Shown: in pieces, positions 1 through 7,809 of the stretch
How the letters are laid out: each line of letters starts with the position of its first letter
Position numbering within the stretch: the stretch's first letter is position 1
Origin: Segetibacter sp.
GTDB taxonomy: Bacteria; Bacteroidota; Bacteroidia; Chitinophagales; Chitinophagaceae
Reading direction: 5' to 3'
DNA: 39,066 bases
Assembly: GCA_028288485.1 (NCBI GenBank)
Contig: JAQBNO010000018.1
Location: forward strand, 1 to 39,066
Notes under the pieces: generated by a model
Told to the model about the DNA's origin: nothing
Database searches by the model: none
What the model saw: the letters and a program-made list of their open reading frames with translations, nothing else
Translations under genes and position numbers: made by a program

Positions 1-52
1 AATCCTTAAAAAGGTAGCATAAATACCTGGTCTGTTCATACCCTCTTATAGA

Positions 53-80
53 AAAAGCCTGTACCCGTTACAGGTTTTTT
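53..80. terminator. Hairpin with T-runs, probable terminator
   Basis: CCTGTA (58-63) pairs with TACAGG (69-74) around a 5-nt loop. Six T follow on the plus strand and an A-run precedes the stem, so it could terminate in either direction. It probably ends a gene lying left of the window. Confidence 0.5.
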
Positions 81-196
81 CATTTTGTGCTTAGCCCTAT
101 GTAAAAAGGCAGGAAAGTTTAGATGCCTCTGGTTATGAGTAGTCGATTAATAAAAGGCTCTTTTTTTTGGTACCCGGGAAGAGAATTATTATGGGG

Positions 197-220
197 CATT
201 GTTGCGTCGCACACTTGTAC
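197..220 (-). repeat. Interspersed repeat copy 1 (GTGCGACGCAAC subfamily)
   Basis: Read on the minus strand, the core starts GTACAAGTGTGCG and continues ACGCAACAATG. An AAACTGCTG block lies just upstream of it on that strand, matching the 5' part of other copies. Confidence 0.7.
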
Positions 221-417
221 ACCGCAGGAAAATCAGCAGTTTCCTGTTGTGTTGTATTTCTCAAGAGTTAACAGTGAGAATAGGTCGTATTTGCGGTCAT
301 TATCGTTAAAGGTGGCGCTGGCATGAAGATGGAATAGTAATTTAGACTGGTGTTTTGCCGGTAACGATTCATGTAGAACAAAAAGCTATTTGATCTTTTA
401 AAATTTAAGCCATTGTT

Positions 418-1470
418 ATGTCCGACTTAGACCTTAAGGAACAACCGCACACAAGATTAAATATTTTGACAGGGGAGTGGATCCTGGTTTCTCCTCATCG
501 TACAAAAAGACCATGGCAGGGAAAAGTGGAAACTGTGCCATCGAACGAGCGTCCATCTTACGATCCTAAATGTTATTTGTGCCCGGGGAATACAAGGGCC
601 GATGGAACCGTTAATCCTCACTATACCGATTCCTTTGTGTTTGTCAATGATTATTCTGCCTTGCTCGAAGATACACCTGGTGGTTCTTTGAATATACAAG
701 GACTACTGGAGGCAAAAAGTGAAAAAGGAATCTGTAAGGTAATCAGTTTTTCCCCCGATCACAGCCTCACTTTACCCACCTTAAGTCTCGCTACGATTGT
801 AAAAGTAATTGAACTGTGGCGGGAGGAGTTTAAGGGATTGGCAGACGACCCAACAATAAAACACATCCAGATCTTCGAAAATAAAGGTGAGATCATGGGA
901 GCGAGTAATCCGCATCCCCATGGGCAAATCTGGGCCCAGGGTTCGCTGCCGCTCGAAATAGTGAAAGAGACCAATCAACAAAAAAAATATTTTGAACAGA
1001 AAGGCCGCAGTTTACTGGGAGATTACTGGGTGCTGGAGGTGGAGCAGAAGGACAGAATGGTTTTAGAAAACGAGCACTTTGTTGCTCTTGTTCCGTTCTG
1101 GGCTGTCTGGCCCTACGAAACTATGATCATCAGCAAAAGACACATTCGCACAATCGTGGAATTTACACCGGAAGAAGATGGCGCGCTTGCTGATATCCTT
1201 AAGAGGCTTACGGCTAAATACGATAATCTTTTTGAAATTTCGTTTCCTTATTCGGCAGGCATTCACCAGTCGCCTGTAAATGATGGTGAACACCCGGAAT
1301 GGCATTGGCATATGCATTTCTACCCGCCATTGTTACGGTCTGCAACAGTTAAAAAATTCATGGTGGGATACGAGATGTTAGCAAATCCTCAAAGAGATGT
1401 TACGGCAGAATGGGCGGCAGAAAAATTAAGGACGTTAAGCGAGATACACTTTAAAGAGACGAAACAGTAA
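418..1470 (+). CDS. galT: Galactose-1-phosphate uridylyltransferase
   Basis: Exchanges UMP between UDP-glucose and galactose-1-phosphate in the Leloir pathway (cytoplasmic). The 350-residue length fits the family. The HPH signature lies in SNPHPHGQIWA, with H168 expected to be the uridylylated nucleophile. C52 and C55 (CYLCPG) match the N-terminal zinc site, and the His-rich stretch HPEWHWHMHF near residues 290-300 matches the C-terminal half. The start is the ATG just after AGCCATTGTT; no strong ribosome site is visible, as is common in Bacteroidota. No galK or galM is next to it here; a partner gene could lie left of the window. It faces the MFS gene convergently. Confidence 0.95.
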   Translation: MSDLDLKEQPHTRLNILTGEWILVSPHRTKRPWQGKVETVPSNERPSYDPKCYLCPGNTRADGTVNPHYTDSFVFVNDYSALLEDTPGGSLNIQGLLEAKSEKGICKVISFSPDHSLTLPTLSLATIVKVIELWREEFKGLADDPTIKHIQIFENKGEIMGASNPHPHGQIWAQGSLPLEIVKETNQQKKYFEQKGRSLLGDYWVLEVEQKDRMVLENEHFVALVPFWAVWPYETMIISKRHIRTIVEFTPEEDGALADILKRLTAKYDNLFEISFPYSAGIHQSPVNDGEHPEWHWHMHFYPPLLRSATVKKFMVGYEMLANPQRDVTAEWAAEKLRTLSEIHFKETKQ

Positions 1471-1513
1471 AAAAGCGGTGGACTACCGGGTTGTGATCGA
1501 TATTCTACGTAAA

Positions 1514-1535
1514 GCGTTACTTTAACGCCGCTTTT
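1514..1535 (+). terminator. galT: Possible galT terminator
   Basis: GCGTTA (1514-1519) pairs with TAACGC (1523-1528) around a 3-nt loop and is followed by CGCTTTT. The distal CCGCTTTT can alternatively pair with AAAAGCGG directly after the galT stop. The T-run is short, so confidence is modest. Confidence 0.35.
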
Positions 1536-1716
1536 CCACCCGTTTCAAATGGAATATGTAATCCACCTGCTACTTTTTCCCTTGTTTTAATTTGTGTTTT
1601 TGTTTCTTATGTTTTTCCAACAGAAATTGACGCTACAGGCGTGCAACCCTTCGATAAGCTCACGGTAAGGTTCGGCAGCCCACAGTACCCTTCGAAACCG
1701 CTTGTGGCAAGAACTG

Positions 1717-1768
1717 AACTGCTACGTTGCATATTGCGTTACAGTACAAGCGAGCGTGGCAACGGCAG
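1717..1768 (+). repeat. Interspersed repeat copy 2 (GAGCGTGGCAACG subfamily), composite
   Basis: AACTGCTACG block, 17-nt spacer, then core GTACAAGCGAGCG followed by TGGCAACGG. Between ATATTG and AACGG it is almost identical to the copy at 24621-24670, about 23 kb away. A CCCTTCGATAAGCTCACGGT block lies upstream at 1647-1666. Confidence 0.75.
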
Positions 1769-1836
1769 TTGAAGAAAGATACATCGCTGGCTACATAAGA
1801 ACACTTCTTGTAACAACGATTACGATAATAGTCGCC

Positions 1837-2982
1837 CTAATACTTTTCTTTCATCATTGTAGCTAATATCGAAACGCTTAATCCCATTAAGGCAATTACC
1901 GCGAAAGACAAGCGAAGGCTGGATATTCCCGCCAACAAACCGATAAGCGGCGGGCCAATTAAAAAGCCAAAAAAACTGATTGTGGAAACAGATGCAAGCG
2001 CAATTCCGGGCGATAATATTTTTGATTTCCCTGCCGCACTATATACTAATGGAACTATAGATGAAACGCCTATTCCTACCAAAAAGAAGCCTGCAATGGC
2101 AGTATAAAACTGTGGAAGAAAAACAGCCAGCAATAAGCCGCCCATTATAAATAAACCACTCACCTGGATAATTTTTTTAAAGCCAAAACGAAAAGTAAAG
2201 TAATCTGCCAAAAAGCGGCTGAGCGCCATGGTAGACATGAATGCTGTATAGCCGGCACCAACGAGCGAGGGAGAAGCCTGCACCACTTTTTTAAAATAAA
2301 TACCACTCCAATCAAACATTGCGCCTTCACAAAGCATAGAGCAAAAGGCTATTAAACCTAACGTTAAGAGGGATTTGTCGGGCAATGCAAACAGTGGTGG
2401 ATTTTCTGCAGCCTGTGCATCTTTTTTTACAAGGAAACGGGATGACGCGAGAAAGATAATAAAAGAAATAGCCAGGACGATGGCAAAATGAACAGGAGGA
2501 TCAAAGGAAAGTCCGCTTAAAAAAGTTCCAAAAGCAGCACCGGTAAAACCTGCCAGACTCCAAATACCGTGGAAGGAAGCCATGATATTTCTTTTATACA
2601 ATGCTTCTACGCCTACTGCCTGGGTATTTATTGAAATATTCCCCATATTTCCTGCAAGTCCAAAGCAAAAAAGGGCAACGACTAACTGTAAAGTATTCTC
2701 AGCAAGGCCTAAAGTAACAAGAACACAGCCATAAATTATCGACGCAAAACGAACAACTGATTTACTTCCTTTTCTTGAAACGAGCCATCCGGATATAGGG
2801 AGGGAAACAAGTAAACCCGCCGGTAATGCAAAAAGCACGACGCCTAACGATGTATCAGAAAGACCTAACTTTTGTTGTATTAAGGGAATGCGTGATGCCC
2901 AACTTGCAAAACTAAAACCAAATATAAAAAAGAAGGCTGCAACTGAAAAACGATGTGATCTGTTAGAAATTGTAGAAGTCAT
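1837..2982 (-). CDS. MFS transporter
   Basis: A 381-residue integral inner-membrane protein with about twelve hydrophobic segments, typical of the major facilitator superfamily. The N-terminal part carries a glycine/proline-rich loop (LPAGLLVSLPISGWLVSRKGSK, residues about 52-73) resembling the family's loop 2-3 motif, and the second half repeats this pattern. The overall look matches the YbjJ/fucose-permease-like MFS group of Bacteroidota, but the substrate cannot be read from sequence. It starts at ATG with ACTTCTACAATTTC following, and no other ATG lies close upstream. It is a single gene, separated by 126 bases from the small membrane-protein gene transcribed the same way upstream. The neighbouring galT does not prove a sugar substrate. 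Confidence 0.85.
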   Translation of the reverse strand: MTSTISNRSHRFSVAAFFFIFGFSFASWASRIPLIQQKLGLSDTSLGVVLFALPAGLLVSLPISGWLVSRKGSKSVVRFASIIYGCVLVTLGLAENTLQLVVALFCFGLAGNMGNISINTQAVGVEALYKRNIMASFHGIWSLAGFTGAAFGTFLSGLSFDPPVHFAIVLAISFIIFLASSRFLVKKDAQAAENPPLFALPDKSLLTLGLIAFCSMLCEGAMFDWSGIYFKKVVQASPSLVGAGYTAFMSTMALSRFLADYFTFRFGFKKIIQVSGLFIMGGLLLAVFLPQFYTAIAGFFLVGIGVSSIVPLVYSAAGKSKILSPGIALASVSTISFFGFLIGPPLIGLLAGISSLRLSFAVIALMGLSVSILATMMKEKY

Positions 2983-3108
2983 AATAGTTGTAGAAAACAG
3001 GATCGCTCATTACCCTTTTTCCGTGCTTGTAAAACAATAATTATGGCAGGCCGACCGTAAAAAATGCAAAATAGAGTGTTTAGGAAAAATCGTATAACTA
3101 AATGTAAA

Positions 3109-3558
3109 TTATTTGTTCCACGTATCTTGAAGCAATTTTCCGGTAGCGCCCGCCACCAAACCTCCAACGAGGTACAATCCTAGCGTCATTAACTTTGTTC
3201 CGGGGGTGCGATTACTCGGAGCTGGATTTAGGCCGAGAGGTTTGGGTAAATAAACTGCGCCAATACCTGCTGCAAAACCTAAAATTGTGCCCTGGATAAT
3301 TGCTCTCTTTTCGTTGCCAATTCCGGCGAGGCTATAATAAAGGGAGTTGGAGATCATGTCGCCTGCCATCGTTATTTTAAAAAGGTTGTCGTTGTTTGGT
3401 ACGTCCACATTCACTTTTTCTAATGATTTTTCTATGGCCTCCATGCCCAACAAATCCATGCGGGGAGCATCTTCTAATATACGCCTGGTAGTTTCATGTA
3501 ATAATGTAAGTACTGCAGCACCTGCAACCCCGCCACCTATAGCTGAAGAAAATTTCAT
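3109..3558 (-). CDS. Conserved hypothetical membrane protein
   Basis: 149 residues, not assigned to a named family. The N-terminus is a Gly/Ala-rich hydrophobic stretch (FSSAIGGGVAGAAVLTLLHE), and two more hydrophobic Gly-rich segments lie near residues 86-106 and 122-142. A polar middle holds ILEDAPRMDLLGMEA. The pattern suggests a small inner-membrane protein with three membrane helices. It is divergently arranged with mgsA (92 bases between starts), so the two may share a regulatory region. No function is proposed. Confidence 0.7.
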   Translation of the reverse strand: MKFSSAIGGGVAGAAVLTLLHETTRRILEDAPRMDLLGMEAIEKSLEKVNVDVPNNDNLFKITMAGDMISNSLYYSLAGIGNEKRAIIQGTILGFAAGIGAVYLPKPLGLNPAPSNRTPGTKLMTLGLYLVGGLVAGATGKLLQDTWNK

Positions 3559-3650
3559 AGTTCTTAATTTTCAGCTACTCCTAAAAATACGGTGCCAGCG
3601 ACAGTAGTTTGAGTGGCCGGTTTCTTGTATAGGAAAGGAAAAACCTGTAC

Positions 3651-4088
3651 ATGGAAAAGGCCCGGGCATTACCCGCAGTAAAAAGAATTGCACTTGTTGC
3701 ACACAATAATAAAAAAGAAGCGCTGCTCGAATGGGCAGAAGCTAACAAAGAATTTTTATCGAAACATGAGCTGGTAGCAACAGGCAGCACGGGTGAATTA
3801 ATTGAGAAAAAATTAAAAGTACCTGTGACCAGATTGCTGAGCGGGCCATTAGGAGGGGACCAGCAAATAGGATCGTTGATTGCAGAGGGAAAACTCGATT
3901 TCCTGGTATTTTTTTGGGACCCGATGGAGGCGCAGGCGCATGACAGCGACGTAAAGGCCTTATTAAGACTGGCTGTTGCCTGGAATATTTTAGTAGCAGA
4001 TAATCGTACAACTGCTGATTTTATTGTATCCTCTTCGCAAATGCAAAAGAAATATGAGATACAATTGGAGGATTTTTCAAAGTATTAA
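3651..4088 (+). CDS. mgsA: Methylglyoxal synthase
   Basis: Converts dihydroxyacetone phosphate to methylglyoxal and phosphate, a bypass of lower glycolysis used under phosphate limitation or sugar-phosphate stress (cytoplasmic). The 145-residue protein carries the family blocks in order: ALVAHNNKK near the N-terminus, TGSTGELI (phosphate binding), GPLGGDQQIG with the catalytic Asp, and FFWDPMEAQAHDSDVKALLRLA. The C-terminal ADNRTTADFIVSS is also typical. The ATG start gives the usual family length. It ends 3 bases from the end of the convergent DUF4468-like gene. Confidence 0.95.
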   Translation: MEKARALPAVKRIALVAHNNKKEALLEWAEANKEFLSKHELVATGSTGELIEKKLKVPVTRLLSGPLGGDQQIGSLIAEGKLDFLVFFWDPMEAQAHDSDVKALLRLAVAWNILVADNRTTADFIVSSSQMQKKYEIQLEDFSKY

Positions 4089-4091
4089 GTT

Positions 4092-4643
4092 CTACCCATC
4101 GGTATTTTTGTTCATTGCCTCTTTTAGCTGCTCAATGGTGGTTTGAACCATATAGTAACACTTCGCTTTTTGTTCATTCCAATAGCGGGAGGGAAAAAGT
4201 CTTCCACCACAAGCTGCAGTTTCATTTTCGAGAGGCCCTCCAAATACCCCATTCGATCTTAACGGGTAATGTTCAAAATTGCTGAAGGAATAGCGGTAAG
4301 AATTGTATCTACATTCTATTGATAAGGTAAAACCTATGTATCCTTTTCCACGTTCGCCTAACTGTTCGGCATTAACGAAATAAGCGCCTTTACAGATTAT
4401 CGTATTTGTAGTATCGTTCTCCACCAATATCGTATCCTTTTGACTTCTAAAATGAGCGGTAATAAATGCCCGGGCATTATTAAACAATGTATCTGCATTA
4501 GCATTGGGCATATTAACAGACTCGTTGAAGTCAATCTTTTGGGTATAGTTATTAAATGGCCAAAAGTAAAAACTCTCGGTATGCTGGCTAAAAGATTGGA
4601 AGCTCAGAAATAACACTACAATTAAAATCAGCACTCTCCTCAT
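4092..4643 (-). CDS. Secreted DUF4468-like protein
   Basis: About 183 residues. An N-terminal signal peptide (MRRVLILIVVLFLSFQSFSQ) ends in SQ, the usual Bacteroidota cleavage context. The rest resembles the DUF4468 / TBP-like-fold family of Bacteroidota exported proteins: a DTLFNNARAFI segment, then paired strands with NTIICKGAYFV and KGYIGFTLSIECR, and a C-terminal helix MVQTTIEQLKEAM. The function of this family is unknown. I place the start at ATG 4643 and not at the in-frame TTG six bases upstream, because the signal peptide begins there. Its 3' end nearly touches mgsA. Confidence 0.7.
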   Translation of the reverse strand: MRRVLILIVVLFLSFQSFSQHTESFYFWPFNNYTQKIDFNESVNMPNANADTLFNNARAFITAHFRSQKDTILVENDTTNTIICKGAYFVNAEQLGERGKGYIGFTLSIECRYNSYRYSFSNFEHYPLRSNGVFGGPLENETAACGGRLFPSRYWNEQKAKCYYMVQTTIEQLKEAMNKNTDG

Positions 4644-4766
4644 TAACAATATTTATTACAAGATAAACAAAACAGGTTTTGGATGGAAATTTTAGTTGTG
4701 AACATATGTGGAAGATCGAAATAAGAATAAAGTATCATAAACTTTCGAAGCCGGTGTGAACAATGA

Positions 4767-5360
4767 TTAATTAACCTGTTCTGTATTATGGGGTGTTTTA
4801 ACAAAGGCATCTACCTTTGCAAGTACCGAATAAAAAGCATTGTAGATTTGACGAAGACGTTCCACGTTCGTTATTCCATGTTCTATTTGTAGTTCTAAAA
4901 AAGGTTCGCCAGGTAAATCTCCTGAAGCGTGATGATGAGTTATTCCGAATGTAAAATCGGTTAATGACTGAAAAACCGCTCTTACTGCGCTGTCAGAAAA
5001 AATATCTTTCAGTTTCAATGTATCGTTTGTTTTAAGAATCAGGGCCTTGTCAAATTCTTCGAAGCCGATTTCAACGTCTTCCATTCCGAAAAATTTCCCT
5101 ATTTCATCTGTAAAATGTTTTTCGTGAATAGCAAACCGAAAGGAAGGAGAGGTATTTAAGTGTGCGGCAAACGTGGTGCTTTCAAACCCACTTTCAAATC
5201 CGCCCCCTAAATCTATATCAATATTTAAAGCTATTTTACGGCTTTCGTGCTCAATTACCGCTGAATATTCCAAAGGATCGGGATCATCAAGAAATTGAGC
5301 AGTGATCTTTTCCCAAACTTCATCTTGTGTTCTTCCGGAAATGAAATTTTCGTGGCTCAT
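4767..5360 (-). CDS. Conserved hypothetical cytoplasmic protein
   Basis: 197 residues with no signal peptide or membrane segment. It is acidic, with a Gly-rich stretch DLGGGFESGFEST near residues 51-63 and an HHHASGD run near residues 142-148. The alternating strand and helix pattern and the C-terminal helix (RLRQIYNAFYSVLAKVDAFV) suggest a compact soluble domain, but I do not recognise the family. It stands alone on the minus strand: the upstream 365 bases carry a composite repeat, and the downstream DUF4468-like gene starts 124 bases away. Confidence 0.6.
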   Translation of the reverse strand: MSHENFISGRTQDEVWEKITAQFLDDPDPLEYSAVIEHESRKIALNIDIDLGGGFESGFESTTFAAHLNTSPSFRFAIHEKHFTDEIGKFFGMEDVEIGFEEFDKALILKTNDTLKLKDIFSDSAVRAVFQSLTDFTFGITHHHASGDLPGEPFLELQIEHGITNVERLRQIYNAFYSVLAKVDAFVKTPHNTEQVN

Positions 5361-5725
5361 GCAATTAGTTTAGAAGACTTATTTCAACAATTATTCCTCG
5401 AAAAGGAAATAGAGGTTGCTAACTATTGAAAGAAAGTCTTTTTTGCAAATTTTGACACATACCAAACTGCTAACAATTCTTTTTATAGCTTAATTAATTA
5501 CAGAACGATGAACGGATTGGGACCCTTCTGCTTCGCTCACCGTGCCCTTCGGCAAGTTCCAGGTAAAAACTGCTACGCTAAGGTCAATTAAATAATTATA
5601 GGTTGAACTTAGCGTAGCAACGATGACCATTGGGGCGGTAATGCTTGTACCAATTTTCTACCTGTTTTTTATAATTCGAGGTGTAATGGTATATTAATTG
5701 CACTTGTACATATAAAAATATTTAT
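5361..5725. other. Intergenic region with composite repeat and stem-loop
   Basis: Between the divergent genes at 5360 and 5726. It contains two CCCTTCG-type blocks (5522-5564), a stem-loop (5573-5617) and a GCGTAGCAACGATG core (5611-5625). No gene is seen. Confidence 0.6.
5521..5625 (+). repeat. Interspersed repeat copy 3, composite with inverted repeat
   Basis: Two imperfect CCCTTCG..AGGT blocks are followed by AACTGCTACG and end in AGCGTAGCAACGATG, the same order as the other composite copies. Between the two ends, CTACGCTAAGGTCAA (5573-5587) pairs with TTGAACTTAGCGTAG (5603-5617) with one mismatch. The GTACAAG part of the core is missing here. Confidence 0.6.
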
Positions 5726-5965
5726 ATGGGAAAAGATCAAAACGGCGCCTTTCACCCTGGCAAGGGGAAACCCTCCGGAGCCAATAAAGAAGAGGGGCTC
5801 GGGTTACAGGCAACCCCGCCTGAAAAAATGGACGAATACATTGAGATAAGTGATAAATACACTACAGGAGAAGATGAATTAGCACCTGGGGTTCCGGTAA
5901 GGCATGCCAACCGTAATACGAGTAAAGGCGAAACGACTAAAACGGGCGAGAACTTCAATCAATAG
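5726..5965 (+). CDS. Small protein homologous to N-terminal module of the next gene
   Basis: 79 residues, very polar, with no signal peptide or membrane segment. Almost all of it aligns without gaps to residues 6-75 of the baeRF3-like protein encoded next. Shared blocks are MGKDQNG, FHPGKGKPSG, NKEEGLG, QATPPEKM, EYIEIS, GEDEL and NRNTSKGE. Conservation at amino-acid level with many synonymous differences suggests a real, selected protein and an old duplication. The module looks intrinsically disordered; no function is known. Its stop is 148 bases before the next start, so the two may be co-expressed. Confidence 0.7.
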   Translation: MGKDQNGAFHPGKGKPSGANKEEGLGLQATPPEKMDEYIEISDKYTTGEDELAPGVPVRHANRNTSKGETTKTGENFNQ

Positions 5966-6113
5966 GGGCATTATTAAATAAGTATAATCCTGTTCCTGCA
6001 ATTAAGTCTACACATAGCTGAAATTTTTGGACAAATAACATGGGATAGGTTTTTGTAACAAATAAAGAAGCCCAGTGGGGTCTTGATTTTATTAGTTATT
6101 TAAAAAGAATATT

Positions 6114-7598
6114 ATGGCAAAACAAACAATGGGAAAAGATCAAAACGGAGTATTCCATCCTGGTAAAGGAAAGCCATCGGGAATTAATAAGGAAGAGGGC
6201 CTGGGTATTCAAGCGACGCCCCCCGAAAAAATGAATGAGTATATAGAAATTTCAGAAAAGTATACTATTGGCGAAGATGAACTCGATCCATCTGTGCCTG
6301 TGAGGCATCCCAACAGGAATACCTCGAAAGGGGAGGACAGGTACAAGGGTAAGGAAAATGAAGAAGAAAGTAATAAAAGCAACAACCAAACCTTTGATGA
6401 AGATCGAACACCAACCCAACCTGAGCAATTGCCAGGCGTTTTAACCAGAGAGAGATTTAAGGAGTTAGCTGATTATAAAGCCGATTGTTGTATTTCAATT
6501 TATCTTGGTGCTCATGCTGCAGGTGTAGAAGTAAATGAACACTTTGACCCGATCAATTTTAAAAACCAATTGCAGGAAGCTACACGCAGGTTAGGCGAGA
6601 AAGGTTACGACCAGGGACAGATCCAAAGATTGCTGGAGCCGGGTTTTGACCTTGTGAGAGATAATGATTTCTGGACAGAACTATCCCCTGGTTTTGCTGT
6701 TTTTATTGCCGACGGATTTTTTAAGTACATAAAAATGCCGGTAGCGCCGGTAACGGAAGAACTGGTAATTGAGCCGTCTTTTTATGTTACCCCGTTAATA
6801 CCTCTTATGACAAGCAAAGAATATTTCTATTTGCTTGTAATCAGTAAACAGTGTGCGAAGTTATTTAAGGCTGATGCGTGGGGAATGCAGCCTGTGCCTG
6901 TTGAAGTGCCGCAGAGTATTGAGGAAGTAAAAAGGGTGTCAGGTTTGGATGCGACTACCTTTAGATCAGGTAGCTCTGGTTCTCGGGGTCCGAGAATGTC
7001 TCAGGAAGGCGTTTACCATGGAACCGGCGGCGGTAATCCTGACGGTAAAGACAATATGCTGGTGTATTTCGAAGCAGTTGATGACATTTTGTGGGAAAAG
7101 ATTTTTAACAAGGAAAACGCCCCACTTGTGTTAGCTGGCGTAGAGTATATATTGCCGATTTACAGGAGTGCGTGTGATTACCATAATCTATGGCCAGAAG
7201 TGCTTACCGGTAACCGCGACACGCAGGAAACCCAAAGTCTGTACAAGGATGCGATGGAAATAATGAAGCCTTACTTCGAGCAAAGAGTGAATAAGGCGCT
7301 GGAAGTATATGCAAATAATTCTGCTACAGGTTTAACTTCTTCGATTGCCGCCGACGTTATTCCTGCTGCTTTTTATTCACAGGTTTCACATTTGTTTGTT
7401 GCGAAAGGAGAGAAGATCTGGGGAACATTTGATGAAATGGCAAATGAACTGGTGTTTCATGACACACCGGACGAGGGAGGTGAGGACCTGATTGACCATG
7501 CAGTAGAAAAAACCCTGGCAAATGGAGGTGAAGTATTTCTTTTGGAGAAAGAAAAAATGCCGGCAGACTGCCAAATTGCGGCATTAATGCGTTACTAA
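6114..7598 (+). CDS. baeRF3-type protein (bacterial eRF1-domain homologue) with N-terminal module
   Basis: 494 residues. Residues 1-75 are the polar module shared with the preceding small protein, residues 75-105 are a low-complexity acidic linker, and from about residue 106 (LPGVLTRERFKEL) the protein resembles the bacterial archaeo-eukaryotic release factor families, closest to family 3. Typical blocks are CCISIYLGAH, FWTELSPGFAVFIADGFF, EYFYLLVISKQCAKLFKAD, GVYHGTGGG, and LVLAGVEYILPIYRSACDY. Such proteins are predicted to bind ribosomes in rescue or hibernation-like roles; this is domain-based prediction, not demonstrated function. MAKQTMGKDQ could also start at the internal ATG (residue 6), matching the paralogue. 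A strong terminator follows. Confidence 0.8.
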   Translation: MAKQTMGKDQNGVFHPGKGKPSGINKEEGLGIQATPPEKMNEYIEISEKYTIGEDELDPSVPVRHPNRNTSKGEDRYKGKENEEESNKSNNQTFDEDRTPTQPEQLPGVLTRERFKELADYKADCCISIYLGAHAAGVEVNEHFDPINFKNQLQEATRRLGEKGYDQGQIQRLLEPGFDLVRDNDFWTELSPGFAVFIADGFFKYIKMPVAPVTEELVIEPSFYVTPLIPLMTSKEYFYLLVISKQCAKLFKADAWGMQPVPVEVPQSIEEVKRVSGLDATTFRSGSSGSRGPRMSQEGVYHGTGGGNPDGKDNMLVYFEAVDDILWEKIFNKENAPLVLAGVEYILPIYRSACDYHNLWPEVLTGNRDTQETQSLYKDAMEIMKPYFEQRVNKALEVYANNSATGLTSSIAADVIPAAFYSQVSHLFVAKGEKIWGTFDEMANELVFHDTPDEGGEDLIDHAVEKTLANGGEVFLLEKEKMPADCQIAALMRY

Positions 7599-7634
7599 GT
7601 TAAAGTAAAGAGGGGTTTAAGGAAGGGAGCGTAG

Positions 7635-7668
7635 AAAAACGCAGTGGTTCTATAATCACTGCGTTTTT
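7635..7668. terminator. Strong terminator after baeRF3-like gene
   Basis: AAAAACGCAGTG (7635-7646) and CACTGCGTTTTT (7657-7668) form a perfect 12-bp stem with a 10-nt loop. T-runs flank it on both strands, so it could also stop transcription from the convergent pirin gene. Confidence 0.8.
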
Positions 7669-7677
7669 GTTTTTGGT

Positions 7678-7740
7678 GAGTCGCATTTGTACACTATTGA
7701 TTTTTACTTGCCGCCCTGTCGCGACTCTTATACTTTTAGT
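7678..7740 (-). repeat. Interspersed repeat copies 4 and 5 (diverged, adjacent)
   Basis: On the minus strand ACTAAAAGTATAAGAGTCG at 7740-7722 resembles the AAAAGTACAAGAGTGCG start of other copies. A second core, GTGTACAAATGCGACTC, follows at 7694-7678. Both are diverged; they may be one rearranged or two adjacent elements. Confidence 0.45.
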
Positions 7741-7809
7741 CCCTAATTCATGTTATTAGAAGCAAGTTCCGATTTCCTCAAAAACGTGCATAATCTCACA
7801 ATCAAGGTT

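Larger units (their letters stand above)
1..417. other. Intergenic left end, no intact gene
   Basis: No convincing gene is seen. The stretch holds a hairpin with T-runs on both sides (58-80) and one minus-oriented copy of the interspersed repeat (197-220). On the minus strand an open, coding-like stretch without a start codon runs from about 385 to a TGA at 233-235 and may be a gene remnant. An open frame at 123-326 on the plus strand runs through the repeat and resembles no protein I know. Confidence 0.5.
1471..1836. other. Convergent intergenic region with hairpin and composite repeat
   Basis: Lies between galT and the MFS gene, which converge. It contains a small terminator-like hairpin near galT (1514-1535) and a composite repeat: CCCTTCG-type blocks near 1646-1666 and 1687, an AACTGCTACG block at 1717-1726 and the GTACAAG core at 1744-1768. 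No gene is seen. Confidence 0.6.

Noticed and set aside
123-326. 67-codon open frame on the plus strand
   Set aside because: It runs through an interspersed repeat, has no family resemblance and no start signal.
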